From NCBI GenBank assembly GCA_900618425.1, contig UZAN01039671.1, positions 7,177 through 71,176 of the forward strand: a stretch of 64,000 bases of DNA. The letters are read 5' to 3'. This stretch comes from Echinostoma caproni. Its lineage: Eukaryota > Platyhelminthes > Trematoda > Plagiorchiida > Echinostomatidae. Below are positions 11,940 to 24,562 of this stretch, piece by piece. The stretch's first letter is position 1. Every line of letters starts with the position of its first letter. Under the pieces are notes generated by a model. That model had not been told where the DNA came from and did not search any database. It saw only the letters and a list, made by a program, of their open reading frames with translations. Both the position numbers and the translations under genes were made by a program.

Positions 11940-13280
11940 TCGATAACAATTGAACGTGGTGATTCATAGTTCTCTGGAGGGATTAATTTTAAGGGTGTAA
12001 TGAGTAAAAAGCACGGGAAAAATTTGCATGATTGCTTATGTCAATCAAATGAACATCCTTAAGCAGCAGGGACTCTAATCGAGTGCTCCATGAATGACAT
12101 AGAACAATACAGTAGTACGCATTCATTTGTAGAATCTTTTTGTCAGTAAAGAGAGACGTATTGAATTGCAGATTGTGAACAAACACATTTCAACTGCTTT
12201 TGGTTCCAAATCGTCTTTCGTGATTCTATGATACAATGCATTTATCAAAGACGCTTTCAAAAGCACGGCAATTAATTTGGAATTAATTTATTCATCTAAC
12301 CGATGCATTTGGTGCGCAAAGATTTCCACTTACAGTGAACTACTACAATGTTCAAGGGGCCTAAATTAGTATATTGAAGGAAACCTCTGTGTATGTGGGA
12401 TTTTGTTTTGTGCAATCTGTGAATGCATTCGTTACAATCAATAAAACTGAGCTCTTGTTTCTCTGTTGTAATTTCTGAAGAGTAGAACGGAGAAGCTACC
12501 TGGGGACAGTCATATACCATTGGTCTGTAAGACGGATGCACTCGTTTCGTAAAACGAGGCAATTTACATGTCGCAATGAAAAGGATCGATGCCAGAGCAG
12601 AAGTGAATGGAAAAATAAATACTGTTATAGTTTTGACCGGGTGACGGAATTTTAATGTTTACGGGCAAACTATAACCTGTGGAACAAAAGGTTTTGCTCC
12701 GCATTACTGCGGTTTCATTGATTTCAGTGTTTGCTGTTATCATAAATTTGTATAATCCTCATTGTATGATGAATTATTGCATACCCAGTACGGGGAAACC
12801 GCGTTTAATCTTATCTGCCGGTGCTGCATCGTCAGCTAACCAGAGGTTTCTCTATTTTTTTTATATTTTCCCTTCTTTGACAGTCTCGCCATGCTTTCCA
12901 CGTATGTTGTACCTTCAGTTCAACCATGAATCGGCAAAGTTTAGCAGATAATTTGGTTTCCCACATATCGATGTATTATTTTAGAAAAAAAGCAGGTATA
13001 GAATAATTCCATCCTCGATCTTCTCTCTGATGTGAATTCACAAAAAGTATTGCAAAAGAAGTCTAAATAAAATTGAAATACGTCTAAAAATTACTTCAAG
13101 CAATCCAACATTTTGATTATTATTCGACGTTCTTAGAAATCCGAGTATTGTCATTCAACACGTCAGAGCAATCTCGATTATTGCCAGTAAAATAAATTGC
13201 AATTTGTATCATTTGTTTCACAAACAGAACACAAAAATCAAATACATTTCAAATGGGCAACCGGAGAACTGAAATATTAG
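11940..13280. other. Intron 1 interior, nothing recognised
   Basis: AT-rich sequence with short open frames only. No repeat family, RNA gene or splice pair meeting the exon criteria was identified. Confidence 0.4.
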
Positions 13281-15195
13281 TAATTTTCTAGTATGCAGGT
13301 GCTGACCAAACTAGTGCAGCATCACCCTTATTTCGGAAATCCATTTCAGCTTGCAGATAAGTGCCTATGAACAAAGTGTATATATTCTGGACTTTTTCTC
13401 CAACATCTATGTTCTCAGTTCTTTTCCGTCACCGTTTGAATTTGCGCGACCTTTAATGTCGCGATAAAATTTGTAGTAAATCGAAAGTTACAGCTGTGAT
13501 TTAGAAAATAGTTTAGGCAAAGCAGCATGGGAGCTCATTCTTTTCAAAAGATGATTCCTGTTCCATGAGCGCTTGTCAAGTTGAGGACACTTATTCTAAA
13601 TTTCTGATCTCTTTTCATTCAATGAACAGTAAATAAGTAACTCAATGAAAATGTTTTCACTTAAATAAAATGATAAGTTATTTGGCTACAAATTACTCAT
13701 GCATTATCTACAGGACTGGAAGAACTGAATACATAGTCCGGGAAACACCAAGTTGATCATCGAAGGTTGACCTTGAGGTGTGCGGCTCGTTGAATAAACG
13801 TCCTGTAATGTCATCATACTCAAGCCGGATGAAAATTTCAAAATGTTTTGTCATACAATTGAAACCGAGAGGCAACTTAAACGAGACTCGCGAAAATCCG
13901 ATGGCTCCATTGGTGTCTTGTGAAAGCGCTCCGATTTGAACATAAGTCCAATTCGTTGCATGTTCAACGAAATGTCTCCATCAAAATATAAACCGATAGG
14001 GATAAAACCGGCTATATCAAAGTAAGATGATGGTTGTATTTGATCGCAGCAGCGAGGAGTTGCACAAAACCAATCTGCAGGATGATCCGGGCCGATTAAC
14101 CACTTCCCCCACGATTTCGTTCTGAAAATGGTGGAGCAATTTAAAATACAGCTGAGACCACGAGACATAAAGCCGTTATTGAATGCCCAACAAAGCATAG
14201 GTCGAATTGATTTTACCAAAAAATTCAAATCGCGTCACCCGCTTTTTGGCAATGGGTTTATCTCACTGGTGACCAACGAGTAATTCAGCGTATTCTAAAA
14301 GCTGATCTACCGAGCTAGTTTTCTAATGAATTTCTTTTTACCTGCCAAAAGAAGTCAATATTTGTCCTACCCAACGAGTTGGAATGGAAGTGTTTATTTA
14401 GCGCATTGTTGTTTGTCTCCTGCATACGCCAATGTGGACATAACGAAATTTCCTGCACTGATAAAGGAGGTTTTTGATAACTGTCACTCCCAAAATGCAT
14501 TCCCGGAAGTCATATTTTTCACATATGGAGTTTAGTATATCAGCTAGCTCAAGGTTGGTGGTAGAAAACGGTTAGACCTACATAAAGATTATTTTTGCAC
14601 ATTTATGCTGTTTCTCGAGTGGTCAAGTTCAATGTCAAATTCGTTCCATTACCACGCAGCAGCTGGGATTTTAATTTAATCAATAACTTTTCCCTCTATC
14701 AGAAACAGGAATAAGTTAGCTACGTTGCTATTGGTTGTCAGTGGTAAGGGTAAGCAGTGTATTAGAGGAAACTTGCAAATTCTGTTTGGCAGTCAACTTG
14801 GATGATTCCATGATAAAGCAACTGCCTCCAGTGCTCAAAAATGAAGGAGGACAAATAGAACATGAACGAGTTGAAAGTACAATAACTATATCAGGCCAAT
14901 GAGTCATTTTCATAAACATATTTTAGTTACGTTTTCTAGAGTGACTTTGTTATTTCACAACTGATGCACCAACCACCATTGTAAAAATCAAGGAATCGTA
15001 CATTTTATTGGCATATGGCTAACAGAAGTAATGATATATATGGGGATTTTATTAGATATGTTGCGTCTGATGGGGAGCACTAGCAGATCAATCAATCCCC
15101 CGTGAATGAAGCTGGAAGAACAAAGCATTTAGAGGACTAAATGTGATGAAAATCAGGATGTTGCACGAGTTTAGTCAATAACTTTATATGTTTTA
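13281..15195 (+). repeat. Diverged about 1.9 kb repeat, copy 1
   Basis: Aligns in the same orientation with 54056-55950 over nearly its full length. Shared anchors include CATCACCCT near 13322/54101, TAAGATGATGGTTG near 14022/54801, CTGCCTCCAGTGCTCAAAAA near 14822/55580 and ATGTGATGAAAATCAGGATG near 15140/55890. Open frames on both strands look alike between copies but are broken by frameshifts and stops (for example the minus-strand frame 13851-14228). I therefore read it as a transposon or segmental duplicate of unknown class. Confidence 0.75.
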
Positions 15196-15565
15196 AATGT
15201 AGTCAAATGTAACGCTATATCGTTTCGCTGCACATGTTCATAAACGAGCAGTTATTCGGTATACCACTCAATCACATTTATTATACTAACCTATTCCACC
15301 AGATACAGCCTATTGAATGATAGTCATCATAACCCTGTCGGTTATGATGCGCTTGGTAACAAACAACGATACCCGTGTGAAACTCACAGGTTTCCTTCTG
15401 TTCCGATAGAGGAAACCTCTATGAGCGACATTTGCATCTATTTTGCATACAATTACGGTGTCAATCTTCATTGGTAACTGCAAACTATAATTAATTTAAA
15501 CTGTTAGCTGAGTACCATTAAACCTTATTTCAAGTGCACTAATACTGACATTTTCAACCTTGCAG

Positions 15566-15592
15566 AGATGCCTGCAAATTCAAATGTAGCGC
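15566..15592 (+). CDS. MEG exon 2 (27 nt)
   Basis: The acceptor TTTTCAACCTTGCAG precedes the exon and the donor GTAAGT follows it. Phase 1-1: A from exon 1 plus AG gives Lys, then MPANSNVA, ending in C. A cryptic acceptor two bases further in (AG at 15566-15567) would break the frame, so 15566 is the chosen start. Confidence 0.75.
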
Positions 15593-17239
15593 GTAAGTAT
15601 GGTCATTTAAAACGAAAATTTTATATTGCATTCAGCCTGTTTTTACTTAGCCAACGAGAGTAGTCAATATATAGTAAAACCGCTCAGTCAACCCAGATAC
15701 CCATAACAATTTGCGTCTTCCTTCATGTTACGGAAAACTCCAACCCGACCTGATATGAATGAAACATCGGTTGTACCCGTACACATAGACGTTTCCTGAC
15801 ACTTGAAAGAGGTCTGTGAAACCCTCGAGAAAAGATAAACTGTTACTTTTCTGGACTAGCACATTGAACAAGAATAGAGGTTAGCTGGTATAAAGAAAGA
15901 CACAAGAGCTTCCCGTGCATTCTAATCATAACGATACAGACGATTCAGTCGGAATCGAAAGATATATTCGTAAACTGTAGAATAGTAGAAACAAGCAAGA
16001 GAAATTGCAATGGATTCCAACAATAGTTTGCTATTTTTATTCAGTAATGAGCTTACTCTGTGCTCAATCTTTAGGAACATCAAGTATTACTTGATGGTAT
16101 ATGTTGGTAAAACTCTTTACAGGATAAGACTCGAATCCATGCATCAGGACGCACGAGTGTCTGTCATTATGGCGTTGCCTAATTCGCCTTAGTCGAAATA
16201 AAGTGTACATTGCAATCTCGCTCAAACTGAAGTCGCTGGGTTGAAACATCTGATTTGAGTAAACTTGTAGCCGCTTTGTTGAAAGCAGTTAATCAAACTG
16301 GAACTTTGAGCAGCAGATCGAGATGTTAAACGAGGTAGATTCTTCATGGACTTTTTTATAAACAAACGAGGGAAGTGATCGATAACTGTTATTCTGTCCA
16401 GGGAGTAACAGTCACTTTTCCGCTGTTAACATGATAGTTATTCTGAAAGATCGATATGTATCGAAGTTATGCCACATCTAAAGCTTAACCAAATCCGAAT
16501 CACTACCACAACTGATCTTTTTTCATCAACTTATTTTTCAACGACCATCGTTTTACGTTCATGTGCAACAAACTTTGAAGTCTTGGATGGATCGTACGTA
16601 TCTAGATACTCATACCAGTCTTACTGCCTCTGTTAGCCAAATGTGTTCGGGTAAACGTGCAAGTGTTGGGAAAAGAGGATCTGTCTCGCAGATTGCGTAC
16701 TCGTCTGCTGATCTCCAGCTTCATTAACGAACTGTCACATGGAACACACCAAAAGTGCACACAGGGTGCGCCAATGCATTTCGAAAGGGTTGGTTAAGTC
16801 TGTGGTTGTTACACGGTTCATTTGTAGTCATTTGCTATGAAAAACCTTTCTAACTAAGACAAACAATTCACACTTAATTCACTACCCACTGTTACGCAAG
16901 CAAAACGGTAAACGTATGACAAGTGGCAAACGGCAGATTGTTCGATCACATGCCAGTATTCTGTGTGCCCAATAGTTTTTGATGCCATCTATCCCATTGC
17001 CGCTGATTTGTCATTGATCTGTTGTTTTGGCAATCGTCTCACGACTCGGATCAAGCGGATTGATGTACTAGAAAGTTCACGCCATTCTTTACACTCATGA
17101 GCAAGATCGATTCGAGTGTTTCATTGGGTCGGAGTTGGGTGTCTTGGGCTTTGTCCGATCACCCTTCCCTCGCATCTCGCGAAATGCTCTTATACTACAG
17201 AATGCCTTAAACGGCCTGTGAGAGAAGGTCCTAGTCACT

Positions 17240-17570
17240 GACTTCCAGTGATGGAGGTGTTTTCTCATCAAACTGAAAGGACGAAAAACCACGATCCAGG
17301 GTTATTACCGGCTTGGTGAACCCGTGGCACTTTATAAAATAACCCTGATAACAAACCAACCAAAAGGAGCTGTACGAACCACACATACTCAACTCCTCAC
17401 GGTTAAGACAGTGGTGTCCGACTAGATTAGGCATCGAGGTGAATTGAACACCTTGGACATTTAACCCCGTCCAAAAGGTGTATGAGTCGATGAAGTAAAA
17501 TTCAGACATCCAATGAGCTACGGTTCTCTCCCTCCACTCCGCTGCCTTGCGAAACAGGCTGTAATTAGCA
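17240..17570 (-). repeat. Unknown interspersed repeat, copy A (minus)
   Basis: The reverse complement resembles 42200-42390: a CTTTTGGACGG-like block, then TCCAAGGTG, then a TTCGTACA-like block near GTTCGTACAGCTCC. The same family appears at 50640-51220 in the + orientation. The long minus-strand open frame 17231-17737 lies inside it and is not taken as a gene. Confidence 0.55.
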
Positions 17571-18309
17571 CAAGGCTCTGGTTGTGAATTCCCAAAATAA
17601 AATTCATCTGTCTGGAAACCTGTCAGTTTTCTGCCGGCATGCAAATAATAAATCTCCTGTATTTTTATAAATATTGCTGAACCTTGAGTTACTGGGCCCA
17701 CAATCGAGATTTGGATGTTCGCTAAAAACACATGCACATGTATGCTCCATTTTCCGGTGGTTCGCTTCTTTCCATTCTAATACGGCACGTCTTAGTTTGA
17801 TAGATTTTTCAGTTAATCAGAAAATATTTTCAATGAACGTTACACGGGAGAATAAGTAGAGAAAATAACCTAGTGAATCATGACAGAAATACAAATGAAT
17901 TCATTTATTCAGTGAACGAGTAATCTGATTATAGTTTCTTGGAATCTCGGACCACACGGGTTTGCCTTGTTTATGTTTCGATACAATAAGTTGCGCATTG
18001 TTACTTTTCTGGCTGCCCACACGGGAACAAATTTCTTTCAGTCAATTGATCTGAAACAGTGATGCATGTCAGATTATTGATGGTTCTAATTTGATCTGAT
18101 CGATCACATAAATGTCTGTAAATTTTTAGCTATTTTTCTACTTCAATTTATAATGAGGTCTGTTGATTTGACCTGTCTAGTCCTCATACTTCATCGTTAC
18201 ACACAGTCCCTGCAGTCAACCACACAATCCAAAGACCTAGACTCTAGTTTTGCTCCTATTAAAGCTCATCATTAGTGCATATCTACCGTCTCATCCGTGC
18301 TTTTAACAT

Positions 18310-18365
18310 CGGACCCATTGTATGAAAGCGGTATCTGTTACCACTGGGCTAACCAGCTCATACCA
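18310..18365 (-). repeat. tRNA-like SINE fragment
   Basis: The minus strand reads GAGCTGGTTAGCCCAGTGGT, the same A-box block seen at 18488-18508 on the + strand (GAGCTGGTTGACACAGTGGT). The two copies lie about 130 bases apart in opposite orientation. Only the head is recognisable here. Confidence 0.45.
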
Positions 18366-18483
18366 GGACTGAACCACGTCGTCAATTTATACTTGTTCAG
18401 ATACTATCTTCAGTGACAGTCAATCAGTTAAGTTGACTCAATGTCAACAAAGAGAAACACAGTTAACTGTCTCTTAACTGGAA

Positions 18484-18640
18484 TCGAGCTGGTTGACACA
18501 GTGGTAACACACAAGACTTCTATATGATAGGTTTTGAATTCAAAACTCAAATGGGACAGTGAATGTACACTACTGATGAGCGCTTATATGAACGAAACCG
18601 GTGTCTAGTGCTTCCGAGTGTATGGTTGGTTGGAAAAACT
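18484..18640 (+). mobile_element. tRNA-derived SINE
   Basis: An A-box-like GAGCTGGTTGACACAGTGGT is followed by a degenerate B box GTTTTGAATTCAAAACT near 18529. A body then contains the GGTGTCTAGTGCTTCC motif near 18600, which resembles the CTGTCCAGTGCTT tail motif of other SINEs in this window (27200, 36155, 56885). Confidence 0.55.
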
Positions 18641-18824
18641 GAGAATTGTGCATGAAGGTGATGTCTGAAGGTCGATCAGTTCAATTCAATCTCATTTATT
18701 CCACACTACTGCTCACGAGTAACTGTGAGTCAAATGTGAGTGTAATGAACTCCTAAAAATAAGTCACAGCTGTGCATAACATTTTTTTCATCCCATCGAC
18801 TATTATTTCTCGTTTCTGTTTTAG

Positions 18825-18851
18825 TTCCGCCTTCCATTTATCTATGCAACG
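18825..18851 (+). CDS. MEG exon 3 (27 nt)
   Basis: Strong acceptor CGTTTCTGTTTTAG and donor G/GTAAGC. Phase 1-1: C plus TT gives Leu, then PPSIYLCN, ending in G. It adds a Pro pair and one Cys. The preceding intron is about 3.2 kb. Confidence 0.82.
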
Positions 18852-20751
18852 GTAAGCTGAGCACAAGCAAATAAACCATTGTTTCAGGAACTGTCAGAAA
18901 AATGTGTTAAACATGATAAAATTCGTGACACTAAATATTTTGCATCGTTTACGTTTTTTATTGAGATAAAAACCCCGTCATTACTTTCGGAGAAAATAAT
19001 GACATTTGCAAATTTTCATTATCGCACCTCCGATAATCACATGGCATAAGTCTGGAACCTTCTGGAAAATATTCCTACAAATCTGCCTGTTGACATTTAC
19101 TCCAAGTTACTCAGGATCGTCATTCCAAAAGACAGTCTCGTTGCGGCCACCATGTTTTGTCCCGGTTACGTATGCTACGCATCGTCTTTGATTCTTATCT
19201 TATCTCATCGAGTGATGCCCTTCATCTCTTCCACTTTTACTTGTGCATATTCCCAAACATTGTCTATGCTTTCACGTGAAACGATCTGTTTCCGATTTCG
19301 CAAAGTCCGCATGAACCAAATTGACACCCGTTTCTGGCACGGAAACCACTAGTCCTGTAATTATGACTGCGTTTATCTAAAAACTCATTCCCGGAAACTC
19401 GCTCTTTCAAATGTTGCCGTGGTTTTTCGTAGATTGCGGATCCGGTTTAGCTTGCACTCGCGTGCTCCACAAAGACCTGTGAAAATCGTTAGATCATTCG
19501 CATCCAGTGACTTCAACTATCTATCAAACAACGGTATTCATATCTTTTTGTTCCTTTAATCAATAAATCTTATTCCCATCTTTTGATAAGGTTTGCACCG
19601 GATTACAGTGTTTTTGATACATGCAACCGGCCTGAAGTCAGAAGATCACAGGGTGCGAATATTTACGTGCACTGATGAGGTACCAAGTCAAGGAGTGATA
19701 TCGGAATTGAACAGAAAAGTAGGAGCAAAACCAGTATGAAATGACAGAGGCAATTTTTTGAGGAAAACGCTCTCGCGGTAATTGGAAGCAAAATGCAAGA
19801 ACACATAATGAGAAAGGAATTTGAAAGGTGTAGATAACCCATGAAGGACATGAGCTAGCGTGAGACTGTCATTGACTCACACGGAAGCCACACAAATGGT
19901 CAATAGCACAAATCCTCCAGTATCGAGGATGTTGCGGTAAATAAGAGACGCTGATGAACAAAGTCAGCGTTTGTCAACTTTCAGGGGAAAAGGACAAGCA
20001 GGCCGCTGATGCCAAGAATTGCGACACTGAACGAGTGACTGAACGAGTCAAGTGTAAGCATCTGTTAGTGTTGGAAACATGCACGAGACAGGAATGATGT
20101 CAGGAAAGTGAGTGAGATTAATGGAATAGTATGTGTGGGGTAGCCAGTAAACAGAAACCCGGGCATTAGTGATTGAGTGGATTTGAGGACAATACTGTGT
20201 CACGCGGGCAAACGGGATTTCAACCAATCTGCACAGACCAATAATGGTTCTATACACTCAAGCATAGAACCGAACCGTGTGTTTCCGATCCTCTTTTCTC
20301 TGATTCCATCCTACAGTTTTCTTCATGTCTATATGACTTGCCTCATTTTTATACATCATGTCTGTCTATTTCACATTCCATGGGTAATGGGTAATCTGTC
20401 GTCACAATGAGCGATTTGGAAGAACTAATGAGAAATTGGTTCACAATTTTCTAATTGACTACAGAAATAAAACGCACTTGATCTAGAGTTTAGGGATATT
20501 GCCGAAAAAAACGAATCAACCTGCAAACGTTTCAATCGAACTTTTGAGAAGGGAATTTGCTACTTTGGGGGTCGCCAAGTCGCTGGCTAAAAATGAGATA
20601 GGTGATTAGTGCATTTGTTATACAAAACGCTTGCTCTCCCAAGTCAGTTGTATTTGAAAACTTTTTTTTCCCACTTATTAATTCCATGACAGTCAAGTCC
20701 ACATTTTAAGTAGACCTAAGCCCATGAGGAGTACAAATGTTCTAATTTCAG

Positions 20752-20778
20752 CGGCCCACTGCTATGAACCTAAAACAA
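20752..20778 (+). CDS. MEG exon 4 (27 nt)
   Basis: Acceptor TGTTCTAATTTCAG and donor A/GTGAGG. Phase 1-1: G plus CG gives Ala, then AHCYEPKT, ending in A. Same length and phase as exons 2 and 3, with one Cys. Confidence 0.78.
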
Positions 20779-20974
20779 GTGAGGAAGGAATTTTATAGAT
20801 TGCGCCTTGCTGATCCAGAACCATAAGCCTACTGTACAGAGTTTTAGACGCATCATCTGTGAACCAAATAGAAGTAGCTGCAGTGCAATGTATTTGCGAA
20901 TAGAAAAGATCACAATGTAGTAATTGACGTCCCCTGGTCCAGGAAGAGAGAAACAAACGATTAGAACCAACGGT

Positions 20975-21195
20975 CACTGTAACTGGCGTGCTTTGCACCC
21001 TACGGTTCGAGGTTCGAGCCCCGCCACGGTCACTCAACTTTGATGGTAAGCAGCCTTTGGGGTCATCCGGTTCAATATCACATCTAATCTAGTGCGACCT
21101 TATGTGATTTGCCACTCCAAGTCCTGGGGCTAAGTTAGCAGTTTCCATCCTTTGAATGTAAGCTGAAACTCTCGATGTTGGTAGTTGACGTTGGG
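20975..21195 (+). mobile_element. tRNA-derived SINE
   Basis: The tRNA-like head carries the B box GGTTCGAGCCCC near 21011-21022. The tail (TTTGCCACTCCAAGTCCTGG near 21111) is shared with the left edge of the window. It contains strong-looking GTAAGC sites at 21046 and 21158 that do not pair with an in-frame acceptor. Confidence 0.6.
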
Positions 21196-22072
21196 ATAAG
21201 TACCATGTAACTCAAGAAAAAATAACTTAAAATAGGACTAGATCATGAATGGCAAATTTGCTCAAAGAGTGATGGTACGAAACGGCTATTCAAACCAAGA
21301 AATGGTTATCACTACATGTGTGAAACTGCATTGGTAGGCGACTAAACTGAGATGACAGATAACATTGCATAGTATTCGTGATTAATGCTGTTTATCCCTC
21401 AGTAGCTTTGTCGATACATACCTGCGAACAGTATTGATTAGCGTTTGAATACTTATTTCGTTGCGGTTTTCTTTTTTTAAACCCATGTTTGCATTCAACA
21501 TACGTAAATGATGTGATAATTGTTGTATTGGTTTGTTACACCTTTCGATCACTGAATGTTTGTGTGCAGAACTAGGCCCCGTTCTTAAAGTAGAAAACTA
21601 TCCACTCTCCATAGATTAGCAAATGTGCGAGCTAGGAGGGAAATAAACATCAGTCACAAAAGTTGTTTCAACCAATAAATGTAGACAAAGAGAATACGAA
21701 TGTAATCTACGTAAATCAAATACAGTTCACACCCTCGCGGAACATAATGTCAGTCTCTGCTACCGCTCAGCTCCTAAGAAAATACACGAACAGCCTTGAA
21801 AAGAAAACAAAAATTCCAGAAAGATTCTGTCGTCAGGGATTCGTTTCTAGGCAAAAATAGTATGACTGCGCTCAGGTTTATCTAATAATCCCCACGAATG
21901 TAACAGCCATTACAAGTCAACTGAAAACGACCGGATTGATAACATCAGGTTCTAGTTTTCCATCGATTAGGACGTCACACACTAAACGTTTATGAGTGCT
22001 GTGACTGCTTGATTAGGATGGTCGCTTTCAACATTATTCCTGTCCATCCACCAATTCATCATTTCATTTCAG

Positions 22073-22093
22073 ATATTCCAAGTTGCTCTGGAG
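22073..22093 (+). CDS. MEG exon 5 (21 nt)
   Basis: Acceptor CATTTCATTTCAG and donor G/GTAAGT are near consensus. Phase 1-1: A plus AT gives Asn, then IPSCSG, ending in G. One Cys. Confidence 0.82.
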
Positions 22094-22529
22094 GTAAGTG
22101 ATATGCCTGTGAGGTTGTCATTCCAAACGAAGAATATCAGCTTTATTTGAATTATTGCAAATCTATTTGAAGTATAATGTTCTTTTGAAATGTTTAGTAG
22201 CATTGATACAATACAGGTAAAACAATAATGCCAACGCTAATCTGCATGAAAAGAACCTGAACTGTTTCGGTCACGTCCGTGGTTGAAAAATGGGTGAATA
22301 AAACAATGCTGTTTGTTTTCACTAACTTACCCGGTAGGAAAAGACGTTCGGTGGGAACAGAAACTCGTGCACAGTTTGAAGAAACAATATATATTATTCT
22401 CAATTCCGGCCGTTCTGGATCAATATTTCAGTCTTATTCTATTGAATAGATAAGGAACACAGAATTTTCCGTTTTTTTCCGCGAATTTCTTTGCGTTATA
22501 CATGATTATATTGAACTGATTCCTTTTAG

Positions 22530-22577
22530 ATTTAGGGCTGCCTCAATTGGACAATCTTCCAACTTGCTCGAACAGCA
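22530..22577 (+). CDS. Candidate MEG exon (48 nt)
   Basis: Textbook acceptor (branch-like CTGAT, then TCCTTTTAG). Phase 1-1 reads LGLPQLDNLPTCSNS with no stop, ending in A before GTATAA. The donor is weak. The Cys/Asn/Ser composition fits the gene, and it would join its neighbours in frame (GAT upstream, AGC downstream). Confidence 0.42.
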
Positions 22578-22737
22578 GTATAACATCAACTATAATGACC
22601 AAAGTGATTTTACGTTACTCACGGCTATCTGCACAAGTTCTCCCATTTTCACGGTATTTTGGGAAATTTACCAAATGATCTCTATCCGTTCATGTCTTCT
22701 TCATTTGTCTCGAGTACATGTTACATTGCTAGCCTAG

Positions 22738-22752
22738 GTGCTTGTGCCATTG
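22738..22752 (+). CDS. Candidate MEG exon (15 nt)
   Basis: GTGCTTGTGCCATTG sits between CTAG and GTAAGC, phase 1-1, coding ACAI after a split codon. The donor lies at the edge of an inverted repeat (22751-22830), so the match may come from the repeat. Confidence 0.33.
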
Positions 22753-22830
22753 GTAAGCAGTCGAATTAACTTTATTGCTTATTTATATTTATATATATAT
22801 AGGCAATAAAGTGAATTCGACTGTTAACCA
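22751..22830. repeat. Inverted repeat (hairpin, MITE-like)
   Basis: Arms of about 28 bases at 22751-22778 and 22803-22830 are complementary with few mismatches (core CAGTCGAATT / AATTCGACTG). An AT-rich loop of about 24 bases separates them. It could be a short foldback element or a solo hairpin. Confidence 0.6.
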
Positions 22831-23539
22831 GTGAGATATATATAATGAGACTGTCAACGCGCAACTCGCTGATCAAGGCCACACTCACTCTGTTCGACGA
22901 AATGCAGGAGTCGAAGCGCATGGCGATGGGTTTCCGGTCGGAACATCTTACGACACAGAGACTGCCATAAAGAATAGACGTGTTTGTTTGCTTCCTAAGA
23001 CGCTATTGATTATTGTTAACCGCCTTAGCAAAGATCTGTAGTTGGTGTGACTTACTCGCCTTTCTATCGTGCTCGGCATGTTAACCGGTCAACAATAGAC
23101 GAACGTCGGTTTTGAGTTATCTGTTCACGGCGGTTCAGAGCATGGTTCAGTGTTTACGAAAGGCGTCGTGCTGGGTGGCAATACACCAAACATGTTCTTC
23201 ACTCAATACCTCACGACATTTATCAGGCTTCCAGCGGTATCGGAATCAGGATGGAACTGGCAGCTGTCCGCTATTTTATTAACCCCTATCATCAGAAGTA
23301 GATACAATTCCTTAAGACGTTTTAGATAAAACTTTCAACACAAAGCAGTGTGATAAAATCAGTGACCTAATAATGCTCATACAGATGTGTGAGCATTCCA
23401 TTTAAAACTATATACGTAGTTTTATGGAATAAAACTTTCCCTTTTAATAGTGACTGGAACGTCTCCCATTCCAACACGTTTGTTCTCTCAGTGTGACTTT
23501 CTCTCTTCCCTCTCTCTCGGTTTCACCGAATGTTTCTAG

Positions 23540-23557
23540 GCGGTTGGAACGAGGGAT
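23540..23557 (+). CDS. MEG exon 6 (18 nt)
   Basis: GCGGTTGGAACGAGGGAT between TGTTTCTAG and GTAAGT. Phase 1-1: G plus GC gives Gly, then GWNEG, ending in T. The acceptor is preceded by a long CT-rich tract (23495-23525). Confidence 0.75.
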
Positions 23558-23989
23558 GTAAGTATTGAATGACCTTTCTCGTTTAAACAGAATTCGACAA
23601 ACGTGCTGTCATTGGATAGTGCATGAGTTAATTTTACCTAACCTGTACTGAAATTGTTGTTTATTTGACTGTTAATAATTCTATCAACAAATGTAAATAA
23701 GCTAGATTACATAGAATATTCAAGGGACGTATTTTAGAACACGGTAGCATCGAACAAAGGAAAAGAAAAACCACGTCTAACCATCGAATCCTGCGCGTTC
23801 ACTTCCGAGGCTTCAAGGGTCTATTGAAAAAATGAAACAGTTTAATTTACCCCCTATGACAGACAAATTGAGTTGCCCAACCTGAATACCTTGAGAAAAC
23901 GAATCGGTGAGTAAACAATTGTTTTCGGATATTCCTTGTCATGTGCTTACTTATCATATAATGGAAAACATTACAGATGCCGTACGGTA

Positions 23990-24330
23990 AGGCGCGATGG
24001 TTAAGTCAGAGGAAAGCCGGATGTGTCTCAAGCTCAATCGTGGGTGCATCCAGTCGACACCGGGCACAAGATCGAACCGGAGAAAGCTTTCGATGTTGTT
24101 CATCGCATTCCACTAAGGCGATCGAGTGAGGCCCGAACCTGGACACTAGCGATGGTCGAGGCGATCGCCATTGTCATTGTGAATAACTAGACAACGCTTC
24201 CAGAGTGAGGGAACACCCGATTTTAAAATTGAATATCTGGTTATTACACATGTGAAAAGTGCCAGCCAATCAGATACATGCCCCAGTGACAGTGCCATGC
24301 ATACAAACCAGCCTTCAAAGTGTCTCATTC
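23990..24330 (+). repeat. Possible tRNA-like interspersed repeat
   Basis: A GC-richer island beginning GGCGCGATGGTTAAGTCAGA (an A-box-like opening) and containing ACAAGATCGAACC near 24068. Its family is not recognised and the boundaries are guesses. Confidence 0.3.
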
Positions 24331-24511
24331 AGTAACAAAGTTGTTGTCTTTCTACCTAGCATAAGCCGCCTATTTTAGCTAAATTGGTAAAGCAGGCTGT
24401 TGGCGCACAGACTAAGATAATCTCACAAAGTAACTGCCAGCTTCCATTCAAAAACCTAAAGCTTTCCACATAATTCTACCGAGGGCTTGTGATCGTTTTG
24501 TGATACACGTA

Positions 24512-24562
24512 TACAGATATATATATATATAGATATATATATACATTTATACATATATATAT
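24512..24562. repeat. (TA)n-rich microsatellite
   Basis: Interrupted TA repeats within intron 6. Confidence 0.8.

Noticed and set aside
15426..15473. 48-nt phase 1-1 interval just before exon 2
   Set aside because: No pyrimidine tract at the acceptor, a weak GTAACT donor, and only 92 nt from exon 2.
23863..23906. Interval between TATGACAG and GTGAGT
   Set aside because: 44 nt, not a multiple of three, and has a stop in phase 1.
23977..23986. Interval between TTACAG and GTAAGG
   Set aside because: 10 nt, would shift the frame. The donor belongs to a repeat start.
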